64,000 bases of DNA, taken from assembly GCA_035048815.1 (NCBI GenBank), contig JAUCBN010000014.1:19141501-19205500 (forward strand), read 5' to 3'. The translations under genes and the position numbers were made by a program. The stretch comes from Abelmoschus esculentus (lineage: Eukaryota; Streptophyta; Magnoliopsida; Malvales; Malvaceae). The notes beneath the pieces were generated by a model. That model did no database searches, was not told the origin of the DNA, and saw nothing but the letters and a program-made list of their open reading frames with translations. Positions 10,537 to 21,828 of the stretch are shown one piece after another (position 1 is the stretch's first letter; every line of letters starts with the position of its first letter).

Positions 10537-13500
10537 TCAATTAGAACCAAACTCATGATTCCACTGTTCAAGTTCTTCCCACTTGCTTTTGTTTAAACTG
10601 GGCCTAATAACAGACATCGCCTTATGAAAGTCTTCATATCTTAGAGCTCTCACCTGCAAGTGGAAGTACTAGTCAGCTTAGCTTTAAAATGTCAAATCAT
10701 TTTGTTAAGTACAGCGTTATGCTGGCTGCTACTCAAGGTCTAGAGGTAAAACAGATGATTAACCAAACGCAGGATCTAACGTAAGAAGCATGATATGCCA
10801 TGTTCATGACTGAAACTTTTGAATATGATATCAGGTTAATTCAAATGATTTGTTCACTGCCAATTGCAGTAAAAAGAACAACCTAAAGGGGTCTTGAGTT
10901 TTGTCATTAACTACAAAATCTAAGTTGAAAGGTGTTGCAAGATCTACATATCTGGCTTATTCTCTTGTGCATAAACTGACAAAAAGGCTAATTTATTGCT
11001 GGAAATACCTGATTTGCCTTGACAGTAAGAATATTTGAACCAAGCTCTCTAATTGGCATCATAGCTGCTTCTTCACATAATGCTTGCAGATCACTACCAG
11101 AATATCCTATCCACAGAAAGAAGCCAAAGGATAAGATCTTACATTATGAAATACTACTGTTTTCAAACACTATTGCAGTGCTGGCTAAGTGCACTGAAGT
11201 ACATTAGCTGCAACATAGAAACCATGACTTAGACCGAGCCAAAGAGAGAAGATAAGATGCCTTAGTGGTGGCTGCAGTCTTATTACTAATCAAATAAGTC
11301 AAAAAGATAAACTACTGCCATCCATGAAGCACTTTTCCCAAAGAATGGAAAATTATCTTTTACCTTCAGTCTCCCTAACAAGTCGTTCTAGGTCCCAACC
11401 TATCACAGATAATGAAAAATGAATTGTCATATAAGGGCCATGGTTGAGCAGTTAAAAAGGATAGATGATGACTTTGGTTAAATACATACAAACATGCATT
11501 TATGAGCTCATACAAATAAAAAAGATATGAATTCATACAAATTACAGAATAAGAGCATCTCTTACCAGGTAGGGAAAATTCTTGACCCTTGAGTTTGTGT
11601 TTTAGAAGAAGTCTTCTAACATTTTCATCTGGAAGAGGTACATATATCCTCTTAACCTGGTCCATTAATTCACAATAGAATATGAGTCAATCAAAAAGCT
11701 ATTTCTATGATGGGATCATATCAGATATCATCTGAACGGCTGGGAAAATCAGATTGCATCAAGTTCATACTAACCAATCTTCTAAGAACAGCATCATCCA
11801 ATTCCTGAGGCTTATTAGTGGCACCTGCACAAACATGTGAACAAGCAAGGATATACAATCAAATATGGAAATTTAAATACATATGTAATCCGGGAAGATT
11901 TGGATGACACAAATAAAAAGCAGTATTATCATCACATTACAAATTCTGGATAACAATATGTCCAACCATTTTCTTCAATAATTTTATCCAAATGTCAGAA
12001 AGTAAAGAAGTGAATACTTACCAATGACAATCACTAAATCATTAGGATTGGATGTCACTCCATCAAACTGGATTAAAAACTCTGACTTCAACCGTCTGCT
12101 AGCATCATTTTCATTAGCCAACCTGGTTGACATAACACTATCAATCTGTAAAGATAAAAATAACGAATAAAATAAACTGTCAGCAATGATTAGGTATACA
12201 CAATATTTAACTGGCTAGCATCAGCTAAATCTGAGGAGTCAACCCAGATAAATATAAAATAGGGGAATGGTAGTGTGAGAACAGAGATAGTATTGATGCA
12301 AAGAATGACGGTTGATTGATATACATAAAATTTAGTTGAATGCAGCATAATAAAATTCCACCTCTGTTAACATCAAAATAGATATAGAACAAGTTGGAAA
12401 TACTGAAACTGACTTATGATCAGAAGCAATATTGTATCTAAACAGAAAATAATTGTTTTTTTTTTAGTATGCCCTAGAGGCTAGAGATAATCAGATTGGA
12501 ATGGACATACTGCCAATAACGCACACCAATCACTTAAACAAAACATAATCACATTAAAATTACATGTATGATCCAAAACAGGATAATGGAAAATAATTGA
12601 AGGGATAGAAAACTAAATCCATTGAGTGATGAGAGAGAACGGTATACTTCATCCATGAAAATAACAGATGGCTGTTTGGATATTGCAACCATGAAGAGTG
12701 TCCGGACAAGCTTTTCACCCTCTCCTACCTGATTGATTATAGAGACCATAATCAAGAGCACCATAGGGGTAAGGAAAGAAGCTTGAGGAACATTTTAAAT
12801 ACTTTACTTTTTCTAGAAATGTAGCAGCAAGGACAGAGACAAACCCATTTAGACGTTAGAGAGGATGCAGAAACATTAAAGAATGTTGCTTGTGATTCAG
12901 ATGCAACAGCTTTGGCAAGCATGGTCTTCCCATTACCAGGTGGACCGAAAAGAAGCAAACCTAGAAACCAAAGTGCAGCAGTAATGTTCATTAAACAAAT
13001 CCCTTAAGCAGTAAGCACTGAAAACTTATCTTCATGAATGTGATAATCTAGTAAGATTCAACCTCTAGCAGGCCTTCTAAGTCCAGTAAACAAGTCTCGC
13101 CTTCTAGTTGGCAGAATTACCATTTCCATTAATGCTTGCTTAGCCTTTTCAAGGCCAGCTGCAAACAGTAAGAGAAGTTCATAACTACAATGCAAGCAAG
13201 GGAAAGAAAAGGCAAGAATTAGCAAGCAAAACCGACAAGGGAAAACATGGCAAGTATCTTACCAACATCATCCCATTTAACAGCAGGGCTCCTATCAACT
13301 ATCGCTGTATTAATCTTTTGAACCAACTTTGATTCATAACCATTAGCAGGTTCTTGTGCAGATTTTGAACTTCCAACTCTATCAATCTGATATCTCACCA
13401 CTGGGTTACGAGGAGACTTTTGTAAGACACCTCTCCTAGAATTTGATGTTCTTGGTGAAACTGCAGCAGTTTGCGCATGAGTTAAGGTGTTCTGCAAATA

Positions 13501-14267
13501 TTTTATAATATTATATAATAAAAAATGGGAAAACTGTACAACAATAATCATAGAAACTAACAACTGCAGAAATTTCCAATTTAAAATGCCAGAATAACAA
13601 TGTAGATTAACTCGGTTCCCATCCAATGAACATAGTTAAGTTCACATTTAAAGAACATACGTTCAAGTATTTCAATAAGAAAGCCATACCTTGTTCACGG
13701 ATGTGCTTCCTGAAATAAGAATTTAAAAAACATGAAATGAAATTAGTATCAGCTTTTCAGTTATTCTAAAATGAATTAAAATGCAAAACATTAAGACCTG
13801 TTCGTCGGCTTAAAACTTGTAATCTCTCAGATACTTGCCCCTGCCATTTCGATATCTTTTCCCTATATGATTTCACCTTTTCTAATTCACTACCACAAAA
13901 AATAGAGGAATCAAAACTTGAAACCATTTTAATAAAATCAAAACGCAAATCAAATTATTGACTACCTGGAGCTGATATATGAAGGTGTGGGTGTTGAGCT
14001 AGCCTCGACCAGAATTCGCTGTGCGTTTTTATAATGAACCACAGCATCGTCTACTAATCCCCATTCTTCCGCTCGAACAGCTTTGTCGATCTCTCCTTTG
14101 GCTAATTCAAAGTAACCTTTGAGTTTATACGCGGTGCGTTCGTTTCCAGCTATTCCCTCCCTGTTTTGACATGTGGATGAACTGGGGTTTTGCGTTAATT
14201 CATGTGGTGAGCTATCGGTTGAGATGATCGAGCTTAGAGAGTCGATTATGTCTTTGATGAAACTCAT
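10537..14267 (-). CDS. Spastin/fidgetin-like AAA ATPase with N-terminal MIT-like region
   Basis: Thirteen exons on the minus strand: 13966-14267, 13798-13889, 13690-13709, 13263-13491, 13063-13158, 12845-12960, 12648-12728, 12022-12145, 11775-11824, 11566-11656, 11364-11399, 11009-11106 and 10537-10653. They join in phase to 483 codons plus stop. Residues about 50-100 (LKGYFELAKGEIDKAVRAEE) form an MIT-like helical hairpin. A Ser/Arg-rich linker follows, then WDDVG at the entry to the AAA domain. Walker A is GPPGNGKT and Walker B VIFMDE followed by ID across an intron. The sensor region has IGATNKPQELDDAVLRRL with the arginine finger, and the C-terminal lid and Vps4-like helices include EGYSGSDLQALCEEAA. 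This is the meiotic-clade AAA family (spastin, katanin, fidgetin, Vps4); the MIT region plus lid resemble plant spastin-like proteins of the At2g45500 type. Likely role: ATP-driven remodelling of microtubules or membrane complexes. Exon 3 is only 20 nt. A longer in-frame start at 14300 exists, but the MSFIKDII start fits the family better. Confidence 0.92.
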
Positions 14268-16621
14268 ATCTACAAAGAAAAAGTAGAAGAAACCGATCAA
14301 TCATCGAGGAAAGAAATCAAGATATATTAAAGATGGCGAGTAATAAGGCTAACCATTTATGATCACATAAGGGAATTTTCCGAGGAATAAAATTCATCGC
14401 CGATATTAACTGGCAGAGAAAAAGAAAATCAAATCGTCTTCAATTGAATAAGTAATTTTTCGGAAGTTAATTTACGAGAGCGAGAGGAGGAGGAAGATAA
14501 ACAGAAGAACCAGTTGCGTTGTTTTGATTTTTGAAGATTTTCCGGGAACTTTCAATTCCGAGAATAAACTGCAAGGAGGGAGGAAGATGGGGATTTTAGG
14601 CTTTTTAGCTAACCTGCGACGTCGTTTCACTCTTGCCTGTTGATAATCGAGCCTACGGAGTATGCTATGCTGGCCCAATCTTATTTTATCCAATTTGAAA
14701 CCTTGTTGGACCAATTGAAATAGCTACTGATGCTCGATCTAGACTTGACCAGCCCAATCTTATTCAAATAGAATTAGTGGCCATTTTATATAAGTTTAAA
14801 AATGTTAAAATAACGACGGAATTTTTTGTGGGGAGGAGGAATTAAATTTATAAGGGATAAATTATAAATATTTGAACAATAATTTTTAAATTTTAGGGGA
14901 CGTAATCGCACCAATCCTCGTTGTATTAGATCAATGATGTTAAAAGGTTTTATAAAATACTTTAGGTTAAAAAAAATCATTCTTACAATGAATTTTTATA
15001 TTATTTAGTCTAATTTTTTCTAGATTCTCTTTTTTTTTTCACTAAACTTTATTTTAATTATATTTATTTAAAAAACTAATGAAGTATCATTTATTTAAAA
15101 AATAATAAATAAACTATGCCTTCACTAAATTTTAAATTTAAATTATTAATAATTTTTTATATTTTTTAAATAATAATATGATTGTTTTTCATATTTGATA
15201 TTGATTCTATCCTCAACTATCTACGGGATAAAACTAAAAAAGGTCATATTTCTAATATTTTAGTTTAATGATATTTTTTTAATAAATGGAATTTTACTCA
15301 TCTAAAGAACTCACAAAAACCAATAAAATCAAGTATGAATAATACCTTTCTCACAATAAATAGATTATATAAAAGAAAAAATTAATAAATTCCCCACTCA
15401 TCTGCTATACCTCTATCTATCGTATATTTACAATCTAACATTCTTAATTTGATTTCATTCTTAACAATGATGAATACATCAACAATCAACCGTGGTTGAT
15501 GTCCATACAACCGACTATTTCTTTCACGCCATATGTAGTAGTTTAATGATCAATTATGTTCTTGTAAATTTAAATGTCAAATAAACATTGTTTATTAAGT
15601 TTTAATTTATATATAATAAAATTTTATATATTTAAAACATTTTTATATTTAATTTTAACTTTGTGATGCCAATAAATACAACATATAAAAAACTATTAAA
15701 ATCTTAAGAACTAAAATTATGGTTCAAGAGTAAATAACCGTCCTATATAAGAAGTCTAGTATTGACTTTTTAAAGTCAAAAATTTTAAACTTTAACCATA
15801 TTTATTTTAAATATTTTAATTTATTAAATTTTATAAAATATATATTCTTAAATTATTTGATTAGAGGTTTCTAAAATATATTTTTTTATATTTTTATCAA
15901 TAATAAATTTAAAGTTATAATGAGTCAAAGTTGAAAAAATTTAACCAAAAAAAGTCAATACTGGACAAATAAAATGGGACGGAGGTAGTAGTATTTTTTA
16001 AAAGAAAAATTATATATTCAACCCAGTAAATTTTTTCCGAAACATGAAATGTCGGTCCACCATTTTCTATAAGCCTCCAAACTCTCCTTTGTAGTCTTGT
16101 AATTAAAGGTAATCAAAGCTTGCAATTGAACAAAGGAACAGAATCTGGTCCCACATCTCTTTATCTAGATTACATCTTCCACAGAATACCTTACGACTTC
16201 GAGTTATACGTGCCAAAATCTCCCTAGAAGCAACCGCAGTATACATGAAAAGTTCAACTGTTCATTGTCAGAATTAGAGACCGACATATAATTGGTTAAT
16301 CGGTTGTTAATAAATTGGTTTTTAGCACCTCATCCTATTAAACCAAGTTGCCAAAAAGCTGCCCACTTCTAGGTTAATTGGTGGACTGGTCGAATAGGGA
16401 CGAAGGGATCTTCCCTCTCTATAAAAGAACAGACGTTGGTATCAAACTGGTAAGATCAATTATTCGTGAGCAAAAGCATTGTAGTAGAATTGAAGTAAAG
16501 ATTAAGAAAGCAAAAAATAGAATGGCCTACTATCTGAAGAAAATGAAGCACTTCAACCACTAACAGATATATGACCAAGTAAATAGATGCAATCTTAACG
16601 CATGTAAAGAACTTTCTACTT
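14268..16621. other. Intergenic, very AT-rich, with TE remnants
   Basis: The 5' leader and promoter of the AAA gene (to about 14800) contain GGCCCA/AGCCCA site II-like motifs (about 14667 and 14751). The remainder is AT-rich. It holds a Stowaway-like MITE (15733-15990). At about 16080-16250 on the minus strand there is a frame readable as AVASREILARITRSRKVF followed by a Cys-x2-Cys, resembling a fragment of a retroelement (weak evidence). No gene is supported. Confidence 0.45.
15733..15990. mobile_element. Stowaway-like (Tc1/mariner) MITE
   Basis: The right end reads GGGACGGAGGTAGTA (15976-15990), the classic Stowaway terminal sequence in reverse. The left end (ACCGTCCTAT, then GTATTGACTTTTTAAAG) matches the reverse complement of the right end (CCGTCCCATT, then GTATTGACTTTTTTTGG) over some 40 bases with scattered mismatches. 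The interior is AT-rich and non-coding and the total is about 260 bp, so this is a non-autonomous element. TA target-site borders are plausible but decayed. Confidence 0.65.
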
Positions 16622-17578
16622 TCAAATGATGAATTCCTTGAGAATATTTAAAATGGCCTGCGCTCTTTGTTGATCCACCAGATCAATGTCGTGGAACCCT
16701 GTAATGTCGAAATGTGCATCGATTTTAACCCTTTGATCAACCAACTTTCGCACGAAATATTGTACTCTATCGAACATAGGATCCATGTCGAACGATATCA
16801 CCAGACACCGTCCTAGCGAACGGGCCTTACTCATGTACACTTCATCGTGCATCGGGTTACAATATCGGTGGTCGCGGTTCGCTGCCTTAGGCAAAGCTAA
16901 CTCCCACACCAGGTCAAGTACAGGCAATGGTATCAACTGATCCGCCGCATATTTTATCTCGGATGGCATCCTTTGGATCCCACCGAACATTGGTTGGTTT
17001 AAAAATATACCACTTATATTCAAAGGCTTTATATCAAGATCAATAGCTTTTAAAGCAGCATGAAACGCTATGTTGCCACCACTGCCACGCCCACCTAGGT
17101 AACATCTTGTGAAATCTCCATAATCTCTCAACCATCTCTCTCCGTCGGGATTCGAAACCTGTTTCTTTACCCATAGGATCGAGTCGATGGCGTCTTCGTA
17201 CGGTGCCGGGAGCCTATGCTCGGGGGCGAGACGATGTTCCACCGCTACAACAATTGCGGGTATTTCACTGGCAATGGTAGAGCAAGGTTGATGATTTGAT
17301 AGGTTGGAAACACTGAATAGGATGAATCCCCCACCGTGGAAGTGGAAAACGATGGGCAGTCGTACTACGGTGTTGTCGTTGGACGGCAGTTTATTGGGGA
17401 TGAAAATGCGTGCCCAGACCTTTGTTTGGTCGTTGATTGTGACATCTTTGGAAACGGTAGGGATACCTGGAACTATATCGGGGTTGGCCTTGGTGCATGG
17501 GAAGTCGGTGCAGCGAGTGATGGTTCCGTCGGGGTTGGGGAGTACATGGAGGTGTTGGTAGGGATCGAATTTCGACAT
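16622..17578 (-). CDS. Plant carboxylesterase (CXE, alpha/beta hydrolase)
   Basis: An intronless frame of 318 codons starting MSKFDPYQHLHVLPNPDGTI. It has the alpha/beta-hydrolase-3 features of plant CXE enzymes: the oxyanion motif HFHGGGFI near residue 80, the nucleophile elbow YLGGRGSGGNIAFH (Ser in GxSxG) near residue 168, the acid residue region FDMDPMFDR near 265, and the catalytic His in TGFHDID near 295. The triad Ser-Asp-His is therefore complete and the enzyme should be an active soluble esterase. The elbow is GRGSGGN where many relatives have G-D/S-S-A-G-G-N, a minor deviation. The HGGGF motif and the intact His argue against a GID1 gibberellin receptor. The natural substrate is unknown. 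Lack of introns and length are normal for the CXE class I group. Confidence 0.9.
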   Translation of the reverse strand: MSKFDPYQHLHVLPNPDGTITRCTDFPCTKANPDIVPGIPTVSKDVTINDQTKVWARIFIPNKLPSNDNTVVRLPIVFHFHGGGFILFSVSNLSNHQPCSTIASEIPAIVVAVEHRLAPEHRLPAPYEDAIDSILWVKKQVSNPDGERWLRDYGDFTRCYLGGRGSGGNIAFHAALKAIDLDIKPLNISGIFLNQPMFGGIQRMPSEIKYAADQLIPLPVLDLVWELALPKAANRDHRYCNPMHDEVYMSKARSLGRCLVISFDMDPMFDRVQYFVRKLVDQRVKIDAHFDITGFHDIDLVDQQRAQAILNILKEFII

Positions 17579-18108
17579 TGTTATGGTTAGATTTGTGTTG
17601 TGAATCGGGGAGGATGGTTAAAATGCGATACTTGTTGGTGGCATATGACCAACTCAAGAGGCAGCCATTCTGGCGGTTAGAAATTTGCGATAACAGAAAT
17701 CCTGAAATACCTGCTGTATTGGATGGCTGGAACTGATTTAAAGTCTTAAGATTAGGTTTCGCTTTAGACCATCTCAGACTGCTAGTTCTTAGGATGTTTT
17801 ATTTCAAACATAATTAATACACTAATGTTATCGCATTAAATTTCCAACGACCCTGAATTAAATTGTTATTTTTTAAAGTTATTTGTCCATTTAATATTTT
17901 TTTGATAATTGGAGACAGTAAAAAAATATAATTAGAGGACTACTAATATTTTGTTTTGCTTCGAAAAATAACAGCTATCAAGTCTTCAGATCAAGAGTCT
18001 TTGATTTGAGAGGTTCATAAGTGTAATTGATTTTCAAATGACTTTGTAGCTACACTATCTAAACCAGTCCAATGTATTACAATTATGGAGCCCAAAGCTG
18101 AAACGCTA

Positions 18109-18506
18109 ATCAACTTGGAACGAATGGTCCTGCTTTTGCATGGCCATGGGCTTCTCCTCGGTTGCAATAACCCAAACAGTCAAAATCATCAATGAAATCT
18201 CAGCCACCTCAAGAACCAAGCCAACAGCGAACAAAAGACATGCCTCAAGCTCAGATCCTGCTCATTAAACAACAAGTCATGGTAGCGGTAGGAAAGCAAG
18301 GGATTCTTATCCGCTGTTTTTACACCAGAAAGTTTCATGTCTGCCTGTGACCTGTTGGTTGCTACCTTGGAAGCTTTCTTTGAATGATTGCACAAATTTT
18401 GGCTTCCACAAGCGAAAAACAACAAAACCAATACTAAATGATTGAACAAATTTAGTTTGTTCCATCGAGAAGTCAGCATATGAGCCAAAAGTTTTGATCC
18501 CTGCAC
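18109..18506 (-). other. Possible two-exon gene end for a small membrane protein, unrecognised
   Basis: On the minus strand an open frame (18506-18326; CNHSKKASKVATNRSQADM, then KLSG) reaches a GT donor. An AG acceptor at 18258 restores the same phase for 18257-18109, encoding SELEACLLFAVGLVLEVAEI, then SLMILTVWVIATEEKPMAM, then a TGA. The second exon contains a hydrophobic stretch of about 24 residues that could span a membrane. The start is not determined; an ATG exists at 18506 but upstream context is unclear. I do not recognise the family. It could equally be a relic. Evidence is only splice phase and composition. Confidence 0.28.
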
Positions 18507-19138
18507 GTGAAAAGGAGTGGGTTTCCAATTTCCATAGATTGGTAATCTGGGTTTTGGATGAGCATCAAATGGGTGTCTAATCGTCGGGCCAGTGCAGAAA
18601 AGTCTAGCTGGAATCGAGGCTGAAATATACTACCATCCATCGTGGGTTCTATTTTGTTGTGATTTGCCGAGAAAGATCGAGCTTGATCTCATACCACTCG
18701 TCCCCAACTTTCTGGTCTCCAGTCTTTTCCACAAATACAAACTTCTCTTGTTTTCTTTATAGTCTGTCCATCAACACCATAATTTCCATATCAATACTCA
18801 ACAAGATTGACGTGATATTTGATATATGATATATAGGGAAATTTTAAAAGTTAAATCTTAAAAAGATAAAAATTAAAATAATTTTAATATTTTTAGACTT
18901 GATCTAATCATTTATGTTCTGATGTTGAAGTACTTGTCTCCTGTTGGAGAGCATACCCACAAATGATTTCAAGTTACTAAAAATCTTCAATGAAGATCTT
19001 ATCAAATCAAAAGTGGGATCAATGAAGATCGTTTATTATATGCATCTCACGTGCATATAGTAACAAAATAATATAATGTTAATTAATTCGTTTTTTTTTT
19101 TCTCTTCTGATTTCAATGTCTAGATCTAACTAATCCAG

Positions 19139-19275
19139 CCCGACCCGCATCATACACCTAGTTTTGGTGGGTGAGTCTCTTAGCAGAGATTTTCTGCGTA
19201 CACAACATTTCGAACCTAAGATTTACTTAAGCGAAACCAAAATGCTTATCACTTGGACCAATCCCTAAATTAATT
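19139..19275 (-). repeat. SINE-like copy 1
   Basis: On the minus strand there is an A-box-like GATTGGTCCAAGTGATAAGC (complement of 19244-19263) followed by a B-box-like GGTTCGAAAT (complement of 19207-19216) and a shared 3' body ending in GATGCGGGTCGG. A T-run (A-tail on the element's strand) lies at about 19091-19101. A diverged second copy in the same orientation is at 20248-20385. Confidence 0.5.
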
Positions 19276-19567
19276 CGTTTATTGATATTGCCTAGTTAGT
19301 CAAATTGATATAACATGAATTACAGTGATAATTCAGAAGGAAAAATCATACTACAAGTAGATAAATACGATCATCATCTGTCTGTCAATCATCAAATTGA
19401 AGAAAAAAAATACCATTAAAATCACTATACGTGTCGTTTTATATGCATTGATCAAATGAAACAAAATATTGGATGTCGTTTTACAGTCTCAATACAAATT
19501 ATGATGATCACATCATACCTAACCCTTTTGGGACATTAATAGAGTTGTGACTATATAGATTGTATAT

Positions 19568-20150
19568 AAGGGTAAAGTACACAAAAAGACACTAAATTAT
19601 CCAAAAGTATACTAAATAATCGTATAACTTTTAAAAATTACATACAGGGACGGAATCAAGATTTGAGGTTGAGGAGACAAAACGTAAATATTTAGAAATA
19701 GAGGGTAAATTCATAAAAACAAATTTTAAAAGAATTTAAATAAGGAGACAAGTGAAAAAAAAATTCTTCGAGAATGGGGTGGCCATGTAGTTTCGTCCCT
19801 GATTACGCGATAGATATTAAATTTTAGTTTTTATTATAAAATATCACTAATGTGTTAACTATCATAAAATAGATGATGTGATAGATACAAAATTTTTTTA
19901 TGATAATATATTTAATCTTTTATATTTACACATTCAATTTAGTCTTAATTAAAAAAAAACATTAATTTTATCTCTCATTATACATATTCATATCACTCGT
20001 TTAACAATAATTAACAACTTGATGATCATTTTAAAATGAAAATTAAATTTAATATTTATCATATAGCTTTTGAAAGTTCGATGACTAGTTTATATTTTTT
20101 GAATAGTCTAGTGATCATTTATGTATTTTATCTTATATAAATTATTTTTG
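19568..20150. mobile_element. MITE-like element with long degenerate inverted ends
   Basis: The left end (GGGTAAAGTACACAAAAAGA, then CACTAAATTATCCAAAAG) and the complement of the right end (TAAAATACATAAATGATCAC, then TAGACTATTCAAAAAATA) can be aligned over about 70 bases with many mismatches. The interior is non-coding and AT-rich. It is interrupted by a second, smaller element (19645-19801). The outer boundaries are approximate. Confidence 0.42.
19645..19801. mobile_element. hAT-like MITE nested in the larger element
   Basis: A 157-bp insert starts CAGGGACGGAA and ends TTTCGTCCCTG, giving inverted ends with one or two mismatches. CAGGG(A/G)CG-type ends are typical of plant hAT-derived MITEs. 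The flanking 8-mers are ATTACATA and ATTACGCG, a decayed 8-bp target duplication (first five bases identical), which fits hAT. No coding capacity. Confidence 0.6.
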
Positions 20151-20247
20151 GATTAATTTTTAATACATAACTTGTGAGAAAAAAATCACATCATCGTTCT
20201 TTTGGATTGCTCTTCTAGTTTTCGGTGCTCCCCTCCTTATTATTTTG

Positions 20248-20385
20248 GACCGACCCGCATCGCACACTTAATTTTGGTGTGTGGGTCTCACAATAAGGAT
20301 TTTCTATATATCCAACATCTCAAATTCAAAAATCTACTTAAACATATCCAATTGCTTACCACTTAAACCAACCATTATTAATATT
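20248..20385 (-). repeat. SINE-like copy 2
   Basis: Minus strand; shares the A-box segment (GGTTTAAGTGGTAAGC, complement near 20354-20369) and the distal GATGCGGGTCGG end with copy 1, about 1.1 kb away. The B box is decayed. Overall similarity to copy 1 is visible across about 130 bases. Confidence 0.45.
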
Positions 20386-20958
20386 ACATCATCGTTCTTT
20401 AAAATTTAAAAAAATAACCATAAAATCATAAATTTTAAATTTTAACCATAAAATTTAAAAACTAAATCCGTAAAACTTAAATTAATTTCTAAATCCAAAT
20501 TTAAAAAACTTATGTAAGTTTAATGAGTAGGAAATTATTTTGAGCAACATTTCACCAAAATTTGGCTTTAAAATTCAAATAATAAAAAGTACGGCTTGTT
20601 AACTTCAATTTTGTGTAAGTCAATTATGGAAATAAGTACACTAATTATGGAGCAATCATTGGATGATTTGATGAATAAATATCCATTTTTAAATTTGTTA
20701 AATAATATATTTTTATTTAAACTGTTGAATATAATTAAAATATATTAACTATTTTATAATTAAAATATTGCAATAATAAAAAAACTCCAACTCAAATAAC
20801 TAATATCTCAATGAGAATAATAATCAAGTTCAATTTTCTATTTGTGATTTTTTAGCTACTATTTGGATAAAAATATTAAAATGTTTATTGATAATGAGTC
20901 TATTTTATATAAATAAGTATTGATTTTATATAAGTGGGTATTAAACAAACTATTATTA

Positions 20959-21124
20959 ATATATATATATATATATATTGATTTTAATCTTAATCTTGTT
21001 TAGATGAAAGAAAAAAAAGAGATTCTAAAGAAAAAAAAGAGATTCTAAAGGAAAAAATATGGTGTTCCTAAAGGGTTTGGAACTAAACCTATGACCTAAA
21101 GACGTAAAATATATATATATATAT
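20959..21124. repeat. AT microsatellites and 20-bp tandem repeat
   Basis: AT dinucleotide runs at 20959-20978 and 21109-21124 flank two exact head-to-tail copies of a 20-bp unit (A8 then GAGATTCTAAAG) at 21011-21030 and 21031-21050. Seen directly; probably simple slippage products. Confidence 0.85.
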
Positions 21125-21721
21125 AACTAAACCATTCGATTAAATATACTTACTAAATATTTTTAAAAATTAAAACTTTTAGCTAATTGATTTAATCTTC
21201 AAATCTATTAAAATTAACTAGATTTAACTGAAGAGTTTATAAGAAATGGTTTTAAACTGATAGCTTACAGATATTAGAATCTTAACCTTATTAACTCTCT
21301 CAAAGTATTTCACAAATTATTAATAATTATTTTGAATAAAAGCATAAAAAATTAATTTTATGCTCATCACAATGGTTTTATTAAGGTATTTTGATGTCAC
21401 TTATATCAAATAAGACCAAAATCTAATTACAACTTTTTATAATACAAATTATATATACATACAATGAGATACAAATAAGTTTAAAAAATTAGGATATATT
21501 CTATTTTTAAAAATTTACCATAATTTAAGATTTAAGATTTAAAAATTAAAAATTAGTATTAAGACTTAAAATTTAAAACTTTTAATATAAATCCCATATA
21601 CAATTAACCCAAAGCTCCACAACAGAAATTAAAGAGGGAATGACGCTACAGTTGAAATCAATTTCTTAGATTCCAAATATTTTTTGCCCTCTCAATCCCA
21701 ACTTTCATCCTCTGCTTCTCT

Positions 21722-21729
21722 TATTTAAA
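21722..21729 (+). promoter_or_regulatory. TATA-like element of GA20ox
   Basis: TATTTAAA about 100 bases before the ATG at 21829, in a CT-rich leader context, is the best core-promoter candidate for the gibberellin 20-oxidase gene. Position only; not tested. Confidence 0.45.
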
Positions 21730-21828
21730 CCCTTGTAGCTCTTCTTTGGCTCTCACAATCTGCTTGGGGTTTTCTCTATAGAAACCTAAACAAAAAGCAT
21801 TCAAGTTGTGATTTGTGAAAGCTCAAAA

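Larger units (their letters stand above)
17579..21828. other. Repeat-rich intergenic region upstream of GA20ox
   Basis: Mostly AT-rich DNA. It contains a possible small two-exon gene at 18.1-18.5 kb, two SINE-like copies (19139-19275 and 20248-20385), a nested pair of MITE-like elements between them, an AT dinucleotide run at 20959-20978, two tandem copies of a 20-bp unit at 21011-21050 and another AT run at 21109-21124. The final 100 bases form the GA20ox core promoter and leader. Confidence 0.55.

Noticed and set aside
16622..17578. GID1 gibberellin receptor lying near GA20ox
   Set aside because: GID1 derives from the CXE family, but this protein keeps HGGGF, the Ser elbow and the catalytic His, and lacks the GID1 N-terminal lid, so it is an ordinary carboxylesterase.
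21808..21828. Upstream in-frame start for GA20ox
   Set aside because: The codon at 21808 is GTG, not ATG; the family start MVHYL at 21829 is better.
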